64,000 nt of DNA, taken from contig JAZKGE010000019.1 in assembly GCA_040386075.1 (NCBI GenBank), forward strand, positions 124,001 through 188,000, given 5' to 3'. A program made the position numbers and the translations under genes. Below, one piece after another: positions 58,589 through 64,000 of the stretch (positions are counted from its first letter, which is position 1; every line of letters starts with the position of its first letter). The notes under the pieces are model-generated. The model had not been told where the DNA came from, searched no databases, and saw nothing but the letters and a program-made list of their open reading frames with translations. The DNA comes from UBA4416 sp040386075 (GTDB taxonomy: Bacteria > Bacteroidota > Bacteroidia > B-17B0 > Aurantibacillaceae).

Positions 58589-59146
58589 TTATTTTTTTGT
58601 AAAAGGCTCCAATACGGCATTTACTTTTACATCTACTACTTCTGCAATGTTTTGTACATATAACGAAGGCACTTTAATGTTATAATCGGCCACTTTGATT
58701 TTAAAAGCAGATACTATATGAACTTCAGTTCCTTTGATGGTAATTGTACCTGTAGCTTCAACATCTTTGGTTACACCATGTAACTCGAGTGGTCCTTTTA
58801 CGGTTACTTTATGTTCGCCATCTTTTGTAAAATCAATGGTTTCAACTATTTTTCCTTTGAAAGTACTGGTAGGAAATTTTGTTGACTCGACGTAATTCTC
58901 ATTAAAATGTTCTTCCATTAAAGGCTTTGGAAACTTAAAGCTGATCATTGGAACGGCAAATTGCAGATCATTGGTAGTAGTTCTTAATACTACGCTCACT
59001 TTTTTATTGGTAGCGTCAATATCTTCCAAAGGTGATTTGGAAAAGAAAGTAATAGATGAAGCATCCGGCTTTCCTTTGTACAATTGTGCGTTAGCAGTTA
59101 GGGTTAACGCAATAACGCAAAACAGGGTAATTACTGATTTTATCAT
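58589..59146 (-). CDS. YceI-family periplasmic lipocalin-like protein
   Basis: 185 residues from ATG 59146 (MIKSVITLFCVIALTLTANAQ, signal peptide); a Met at 59185 adds residues that do not fit. YceI pattern: SSITFFSKSPLEDIDATNKKVSVVLRTTTNDLQFAVPMISFKFPKPLMEEHFNENYVESTKFPTSTFKGKIVE and PLELHGVTKDVEATGTITIKGTEVHIVSAFKIKVADYNIKVP. Binds isoprenoid or fatty lipids in a barrel. It lies 16 nt after the cytochrome-like lipoprotein gene, same operon. Confidence 0.92.
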   Translation of the reverse strand: MIKSVITLFCVIALTLTANAQLYKGKPDASSITFFSKSPLEDIDATNKKVSVVLRTTTNDLQFAVPMISFKFPKPLMEEHFNENYVESTKFPTSTFKGKIVETIDFTKDGEHKVTVKGPLELHGVTKDVEATGTITIKGTEVHIVSAFKIKVADYNIKVPSLYVQNIAEVVDVKVNAVLEPFTKK

Positions 59147-59162
59147 AAGGTTATTTTTAATA

Positions 59163-59546
59163 TTAATTATTCGGTGCGCCTGCATCTATCCAACAACCCA
59201 GCGTTTTTCTGTCTGATTCGGAAAGCGGAGGTAAACTATAGGGCGGATCGCTATATGGCATATTTGGAAATATAGTGCGATCAACGGCACGGCCTTTTAA
59301 GGTATTGTTATCTACTTTTGATTTAAGGCCTGCATACATGTCGGTATCAAAATCACCGTTTCCAATCTGGCCAGGGGTATGACAAGAGATACAATTGGCC
59401 TCAATAATGGGTTTTATATGTTTATCAAAACTAATTGTATCGCAAAAATCTGTTTTTACCAGGTCGGGATTAGGCCCAATATCTTTGGTACATGCAACAA
59501 GTATTAATAAGCTTAACAATACAGAAAAAATAGAAAATAATTTCAT
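59163..59546 (-). CDS. Cytochrome c-like lipoprotein
   Basis: 127 residues. Lipobox LVAC (Cys19). A single haem-binding CISCH (Cys52, Cys55, His56) in KPIIEANCISCHTPGQIGNGDFD, and a possible axial Met in FPNMPYSDPPYSLPPLSESDRKTLGCWIDAGAPNN. Typical of small outer-membrane-anchored c-type cytochrome domains of the phylum. First gene of a probable operon with YceI, DUF5777, DUF4271 and hemD. Confidence 0.85.
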   Translation of the reverse strand: MKLFSIFSVLLSLLILVACTKDIGPNPDLVKTDFCDTISFDKHIKPIIEANCISCHTPGQIGNGDFDTDMYAGLKSKVDNNTLKGRAVDRTIFPNMPYSDPPYSLPPLSESDRKTLGCWIDAGAPNN

Positions 59547-59646
59547 TTCGTAAATTTTTAATTATAATTGCAATAAAAGTACCAAATTTTAGGTACTTAT
59601 TTAAATTTTAACAATATAAAAGGGCGTTTTTTAAACATTAACCTGT

Positions 59647-60684
59647 CTATACCTTCGATAAGTATTTAGTGATAAGCTGCGGTAAACCAAAATTGCCCAG
59701 CTCAATGCGTTTTATTTTTATCAATGTTTTTGATTTTATAGGTACTGAAATATTCAATTCATAGAACGTGGCATATAAATGTTGATGTGAAAGAATATGT
59801 TTTTTGGCCGGAACTACAGCCTGTACTTTGAAATCTGAGATCAGGCTCTTTAATGCTTTATGTTTAAATAATATCCCGGCATCTGTTGGTTCAGCTGTTT
59901 CTATTAAGTAAAATTCATATAAATTTTGCCAGATATCCTTTTCGGTTCGTTTTTGAATGTAAACATCGCTCTTATAATTCAGAATAAAATAATGCAGGTA
60001 TCTGTTCTTTATTTTGATCTTGTTCTCCTTAACGGGACGCGTATTAACTGTATTATTTTGAAAAGCCAGGCAATGAACCTGTAAAGGACAGTCTTCACAT
60101 TTTGGATTTTGAGGTTTGCACCATAAAGCACCAAATTCCATGATGGCACTATTATGTAATGCCGGCTTTTTTTTGTTTAATAATTCATTAGCTATGGACT
60201 GAAAATCTTTTTTTCCCTTAGTAGAATTTATCGGTGTATCAATATCAAATAAACGTGCTAATACTCTGTAAACGTTTCCATCAACAACAGCGTGTGGTAA
60301 ACCAAAAGCAAAGGATGATACAGCTGCTGCCGTATAATCGCCCACACCTTTTAATTCTTTAATAGTGTCGTATGTGTTTGGAAATTTACCTTTATAATTT
60401 GCTTTAATGAATTTAGCGGCTGAGTGTAAATTACGCGCCCTTGAATAGTAACCCAAACCCTGCCATAAATGCATCACTTTATCTTCGGGTGCATTGGCCA
60501 GATCGATCACTGTTGGAAATGTTTCCGTGAATTTTATGTAATAGTTCAGGCCCTGTACTACTTGTGTTTGCTGCAAAATAATCTCAGAAAGCCAGATCTT
60601 ATAGGGATCATCAGTATTACGCCAGGGCAGATCGCGCTTATGTTTTTTGTACCAGGAAATTAATTTATCGGATATGGGATGCAT
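59647..60684 (-). CDS. mutY: A/G-specific adenine glycosylase
   Basis: 345 residues. HhH-GPD glycosylase: active-site Glu34 in WLSEIILQQTQV, HhH motif LKGVGDYTAAAVSSFAFG with catalytic Asp135 in VVDGNVYRVLARLF, and the [4Fe-4S] loop with Cys189, Cys196, Cys199 and Cys205 (ALWCKPQNPKCEDCPLQVHC). The C-terminal ~130 residues are the NUDIX-like 8-oxoG-reading domain (KNRYLHYFILNYKSDVYIQKRTEKDIWQNLYEFYLIE). Removes adenine from A:8-oxoG. Confidence 0.95.
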   Translation of the reverse strand: MHPISDKLISWYKKHKRDLPWRNTDDPYKIWLSEIILQQTQVVQGLNYYIKFTETFPTVIDLANAPEDKVMHLWQGLGYYSRARNLHSAAKFIKANYKGKFPNTYDTIKELKGVGDYTAAAVSSFAFGLPHAVVDGNVYRVLARLFDIDTPINSTKGKKDFQSIANELLNKKKPALHNSAIMEFGALWCKPQNPKCEDCPLQVHCLAFQNNTVNTRPVKENKIKIKNRYLHYFILNYKSDVYIQKRTEKDIWQNLYEFYLIETAEPTDAGILFKHKALKSLISDFKVQAVVPAKKHILSHQHLYATFYELNISVPIKSKTLIKIKRIELGNFGLPQLITKYLSKV

Positions 60685-60706
60685 TGATAAGGCATATTTT
60701 TATTTC

Positions 60707-60730
60707 GGTTCTCGACTTCGCTCGAACTGA
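60707..60730. repeat. Short interspersed palindromic repeat
   Basis: GGTTCTCGACTTCGCTCGAACTGA; a hairpin TCGA CTTCGC TCGA is flanked by GTT/AAC. The core GACTTCGCTCGAAC (14 nt) occurs exactly at 18481-18494, beside another gene end. Confidence 0.6.
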
Positions 60731-60766
60731 CAAACTTTCAAAACTTGCCAACTGTCTAACTTTTTA

Positions 60767-62542
60767 TTAATCCTCTACTGCAAAAATTTTTGTAATCGCA
60801 TCCATGTTCTTTTCTTTGATGATCTTACGTTTCAAACTCATTTTAGGAGTTAACTCGCCACCTTCAATGCTCCATTCTTTGCTTAAAATGGCTACACGTT
60901 TTAATTGTTCGTAAGGGGCTAAGGTTTTATTCATCGCTTTCACATGTTCATTGATCATCCTTTTTAACTCTTCATGTTTGCTCATCTCCTCATTGTTAGT
61001 CCATATGATGTTGTGATCTTTGCAATACTCTTTAAAGTTTACAAAGGATGGAACAATGATAGCTGATGCAAATTTTTGATTTTCGCCAACCACCATGCTT
61101 TGCTCTACAAAACGGCACTCTTTAATTTTATTTTCGATCATTAAAGGCGCAATGTATTTTCCTGAACTGGTTTTAAAGATCTCTTTTTTACGATCAGTTA
61201 TTTTTAAGAAACGTCCTTCCACAAAAGTTCCTACATCGCCGGTATGGAACCAACCTTCGCTGTCCATGACTTCGGCCGTAGCTTCCGGATTTTTATAATA
61301 GCCCTTCATTAAGTTCGGACCCTTTACTAAAATTTCTCCATCCTCTTCAGCAATTTTAACAGTAACACCTTCAATAACTGGTCCGCATGTTCCAATACGG
61401 ATGTTATCTTCTCCATAACGGTTCACACTTACTACTACACAGGTTTCGGTTAAGCCGTAGCCTTGCAAACAAATAATATTGGCACATAAAAAAATACGTT
61501 CCAGTTTCGGGTTAAGTGCAGCACCGCCCGATGCAATACAAACTAATTTTCCGCCAACTGCTGCACGCCATTTACTGTAAACCAATTTATCCGCAATAGC
61601 ATGTTGGATTTTATACCAGAATCCGTTTTTATTATTCAGCTCATATCGATTGGCTAAGCGCATGCTCCAGTCGAATATTTTGCGTTTGGTTCCTGTTAGT
61701 TTTTCGCCGGTAGCTGTGATCTTTTCGTACACACGTTCAATTAAACGAGGAACTGAAACAAATATTTGTGGTTGAATTTCTTTTAAATTATCACCAATAG
61801 TTTCTAACCCTTCGGCATAATAAATAGAAATGCCTTTGTATAAATATAAAGTACTTACCATACGTTCATATACATGGTTAAGTGGTAAAAAACTTAATGC
61901 TTTCCAGGTGCTGCTAAAAGGAGCAAAACCCTGACAGGCTAAAATATTTGATACCAGGTTATGATGCGAGACCATAACACCTTTTGGAGTTCCGGTTGTA
62001 CCTGATGTATATAGTATGGTTAAAAGATCGGATGGATTAATTGATTTTTTAATCTCTGAAAGTTTTTCAGGTTGCGCATTCTTTTTTCCTAATTCTAAAA
62101 AATCAGCAAAAGACATTAATCCTTCTACAGGAGTGAAACAAATGATGTGTTTAACGTTTGGGATCTCTTTTTCTATAGCAACTAATTTCGCGTAAATAGA
62201 TTTATCGGAAATAAATACCGTTGTTACTTCTCCGTGATTTAAAATGAACTGAAGATCGGTATTGCTGATGGTTGGAAAAATAGGAACAGTTACAATATTA
62301 GCCTGCTGGCAACCATAATCACAAAAATTCCATTCGGGACGGTTATTGGAAATAATGGCAACTTTATCATTGCTGGTCAATCCAAGCGCTAATAACCCAT
62401 AACTTACATAGTTAACTTTATTAAGCAGATCTTCGCTACTGTGTTTTACCCATTGCTTATTTTCTTTAGCAGATAAAACATCATCTTTTTTGAAAGTTGT
62501 TTTATATAGTTCTAAAATGTCAAATACGCGCGTTATCTCCAT
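60767..62542 (-). CDS. Long-chain fatty acid--CoA ligase (AMP-dependent synthetase)
   Basis: 591 residues, typical of FadD15-like/Faa1-type ligases: the phosphate-binding loop LTILYTSGTTGTPKGVMVSHHNLVSN (about 175-200), acyl-binding motif ICLQGYGLTETCVVVS, and the A8 hinge DGEILVKGPNLMKGYYKNPEATAEVMDSEGWFHTGDVGTFVEGRFLKITDRKKEIFKTSSGKYIAPLMIENKIKEC. Activates fatty acids to acyl-CoA. No signal peptide; peripheral. Followed by mutY, 82 nt later, and preceded by the fRMsr gene, 70 nt away. Confidence 0.92.
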   Translation of the reverse strand: MEITRVFDILELYKTTFKKDDVLSAKENKQWVKHSSEDLLNKVNYVSYGLLALGLTSNDKVAIISNNRPEWNFCDYGCQQANIVTVPIFPTISNTDLQFILNHGEVTTVFISDKSIYAKLVAIEKEIPNVKHIICFTPVEGLMSFADFLELGKKNAQPEKLSEIKKSINPSDLLTILYTSGTTGTPKGVMVSHHNLVSNILACQGFAPFSSTWKALSFLPLNHVYERMVSTLYLYKGISIYYAEGLETIGDNLKEIQPQIFVSVPRLIERVYEKITATGEKLTGTKRKIFDWSMRLANRYELNNKNGFWYKIQHAIADKLVYSKWRAAVGGKLVCIASGGAALNPKLERIFLCANIICLQGYGLTETCVVVSVNRYGEDNIRIGTCGPVIEGVTVKIAEEDGEILVKGPNLMKGYYKNPEATAEVMDSEGWFHTGDVGTFVEGRFLKITDRKKEIFKTSSGKYIAPLMIENKIKECRFVEQSMVVGENQKFASAIIVPSFVNFKEYCKDHNIIWTNNEEMSKHEELKRMINEHVKAMNKTLAPYEQLKRVAILSKEWSIEGGELTPKMSLKRKIIKEKNMDAITKIFAVED

Positions 62543-62612
62543 AGTTGTTGTTTCTGGTTGTGTTACTCAAAGATTACTAAATTTATAGGAATATACAAAT
62601 CTCTATAGAAAA

Positions 62613-63089
62613 TTATTGCTCTATCAGTTTGAGGATCTGATTTAAATAAAGCTCATCGGTTTTATCAAATGTTGCATAGGTATCGCTATCTACATCTAAT
62701 ACACCAATAATTTCCCGCTTTGAATTATAAATTGGCAGTACGATCTCTGATTTGGATAATGAGCTGCATGCTATATGTCCTGGAAATGTATCTACGTCAT
62801 CTACGATGATCGCTTCTTTGTTTTTCCAGGAAGTTCCGCAAACACCTTTTCCTAATGAAATTCTAGTACAGGCTACAGGCCCCTGAAAAGGACCTAATAC
62901 CAACTGATCATTTTTTACAAGATAAAAACCTACCCAAAAAAAATCAAAACCATATTTCAATGCAGCACAAATATTTGCCATGTTGGCTACGGCATCTGTT
63001 TCACCTTCAAGCAAGGCTTTTATTTGTGGTAATACAGATCGGTACTTCTCTTCCTTTGTATTTCCTTTAACTTCAAGGTCTTCTGCCAT
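62613..63089 (-). CDS. Free methionine-(R)-sulfoxide reductase (GAF domain)
   Basis: 158 residues with the fRMsr GAF domain. Cys74, Cys84 and Cys108 are in LGPFQGPVACTRISLGKGVCGTSWKNKEAIIVDDVDTFPGHIACSSLSKSEIVLPIY, with the same 10- and 24-residue spacing as the catalytic cysteines of E. coli fRMsr. Reduces free Met-R-O using thioredoxin. Upstream of the acyl-CoA ligase gene in the same direction. Confidence 0.93.
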   Translation of the reverse strand: MAEDLEVKGNTKEEKYRSVLPQIKALLEGETDAVANMANICAALKYGFDFFWVGFYLVKNDQLVLGPFQGPVACTRISLGKGVCGTSWKNKEAIIVDDVDTFPGHIACSSLSKSEIVLPIYNSKREIIGVLDVDSDTYATFDKTDELYLNQILKLIEQ

Positions 63090-63164
63090 GGCGTATTTAA
63101 TATCTCTGTTTAACTAAATTTGTTTATTTTTATATACAAATATACAATCTTAGTTTTATTTTAT

Positions 63165-64000
63165 ATGTCAGGTATTATCCCATTAAATGTGTCGGTTACT
63201 TATGAGTTAGGATTAACTCATTTGTTGCTTTTTTTTGCCCTGATCTTCTTCATTTTATTTAAGCTAAGAGACAGGCGCCTGAAAAAAGCCAAAAATGAAC
63301 TGGAAAGACTTGTTGAAGAGCGCACTGCTGCGCTGAAGCACAAGGAGCAGGAAATAACTGATAGTATACGTTATGCATTAAGAATACAGTTATCCATTAT
63401 TCCTACGGCAGGTAAAGTAAAATCATTATTGCCAAAAAGTATGGTATTTTATAAACCAAAAGATATTGTGAGTGGCGATTTTTACTGGATCGATGAGGTT
63501 GATGATAAGGTGTTGTTTGCAGCAGTTGATTGCACAGGGCATGGAGTTCCGGGAGCTATGATGAGTGTGATAGGATTAAAATCTTTGAACCAGGCGACAC
63601 AGGATAAAAAATTATCTAATCCTGCTGATATTTTACAACACCTGGATGCTGAGGTAAATAATACCTTACGTCAGTCACACGACCCAAATGCCGTAAAAGA
63701 TGGAATGGACCTGGCGCTTTGCAGCATTGATTACAAGACACTGACATTAGAATATGCGGGTGTATTCAATTCTTTATGGATCTTAAGAAAAGGAGTTGCC
63801 TCAACTTACATTCCAGAAAATGACAGAGAGGTATTTTACGGCAATGATCTGTTTGAAATAAAAGCAGATAAATCATATATAGGGAATAATAAAAACGGTA
63901 TAGCAGATACATATACCAATCACACCATACAGCTTCAAAAAGATGATTGCGTTTATATTTATACAGATGGTTATGCCGATCAGTTTGGCGGACCAAAAGG
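63165..64000 (+). CDS. SpoIIE-PP2C signalling protein, cut by the window end
   Basis: Starts ATG 63165 and continues open past the window end. N-terminal short periplasmic part and one transmembrane helix (LTHLLLFFALIFFILF), then a coiled linker DRRLKKAKNELERLVEERTAALKHKEQEITDSIRYALRIQLS and the SpoIIE PP2C domain (SGDFYWIDE, AVDCTGHGVPGAMMS, DGMDLALC, YTDGYADQFGGPKG). It lacks the big propeller or TPR sensor of its relatives at 32.2 and 42.6 kb and may sense through its membrane segment or a partner. About 279 residues visible; roughly the last 30-40 are missing by family length. Confidence 0.85.
   Translation, partial: MSGIIPLNVSVTYELGLTHLLLFFALIFFILFKLRDRRLKKAKNELERLVEERTAALKHKEQEITDSIRYALRIQLSIIPTAGKVKSLLPKSMVFYKPKDIVSGDFYWIDEVDDKVLFAAVDCTGHGVPGAMMSVIGLKSLNQATQDKKLSNPADILQHLDAEVNNTLRQSHDPNAVKDGMDLALCSIDYKTLTLEYAGVFNSLWILRKGVASTYIPENDREVFYGNDLFEIKADKSYIGNNKNGIADTYTNHTIQLQKDDCVYIYTDGYADQFGGPK

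Noticed and set aside
1..64000. CRISPR arrays, prophage, insertion sequences, secondary-metabolite clusters
   Set aside because: No regular spacer-repeat series, transposase, integrase or phage structural genes were seen. The only integration-like signal is the duplicated tRNA flank.

Overview
The window comes from a low-GC (clearly AT-rich) member of the Bacteroidota. Evidence: Bacteroidota-type promoters (TAnnTTTG -7 boxes), a T9SS type A C-terminal sorting domain on a giant PKD/Ig-repeat protein, a 30S protein THX gene, DUF4271, DUF5777 and DUF1826 families, many two-component-propeller and TPR sensors ending in SpoIIE-type PP2C phosphatases, and palindromic interspersed repeats of the kind common in this phylum. 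Nothing in the sequence fixes a genus. I see no phage, transposase, integrase or CRISPR array.

Layout. 0-7 kb: the 3' end of a methionine/glutamine-type aminotransferase and, 5.8 kb on, an omega-amidase-like nitrilase. Between them lie four tandem paralogous exported membrane proteins and a 1000-residue MORN-repeat protein. 7-14.4 kb: a katE-SemiSWEET-NYN operon, a DUF4382 lipoprotein, an AlkD-like protein, a TPR sensor that stops where its phosphatase domain should begin, and an OmpA-family protein lacking an ATG start. 14.6-23 kb: small regulators and stress modules (ArsR+AHSA1, a degenerate receiver, AraC, Crp/Fnr plus a small ABM-like protein, and HxlR divergent from DinB-DUF2798-SRPBCC around a perfect 17-bp inverted repeat). 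22.7-25.7 kb: NhaA and a ClC protein, convergent. 26-35.4 kb: a secreted SUMF1-like protein, a 1519-residue repeat protein with a 675-bp segmental duplication, and a propeller/Y_Y_Y/SpoIIE sensor.

35.5-48 kb: beta carbonic anhydrase, small exported proteins, a DUF457 membrane protein, a MEDS-domain protein, a TonB-dependent receptor, a TPR-SpoIIE sensor with DUF1826, then bestrophin and a second Crp/Fnr+ABM cassette. The bestrophin and second cassette lie between a degenerate tRNA-Leu copy and the intact tRNA-Leu. 48-64 kb is mostly housekeeping: prs, rplY, a Lon-N-domain protein, an S41 protease, THX, purK, purE, rnpA, and an operon of cytochrome c-like lipoprotein, YceI, DUF5777, DUF4271 and HemD. 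It ends with mutY, an acyl-CoA ligase, a free-methionine-R-sulfoxide reductase and a SpoIIE gene cut by the window edge.

Most distinctive signals: (i) a ~100-bp element in two inverted copies (49940-50040 and 53212-53309) whose two internal hairpins are kept by compensatory changes; (ii) the tRNA-Leu pseudogene and duplicated flank bracketing bestrophin and the regulator cassette; (iii) the duplicated Crp/Fnr+ABM cassette; (iv) the operator-like palindrome between HxlR and the DinB operon; (v) the ABC-ABC repeat structure of the giant T9SS protein; (vi) several PP2C sensors sharing one linker, including one that has lost its output domain.
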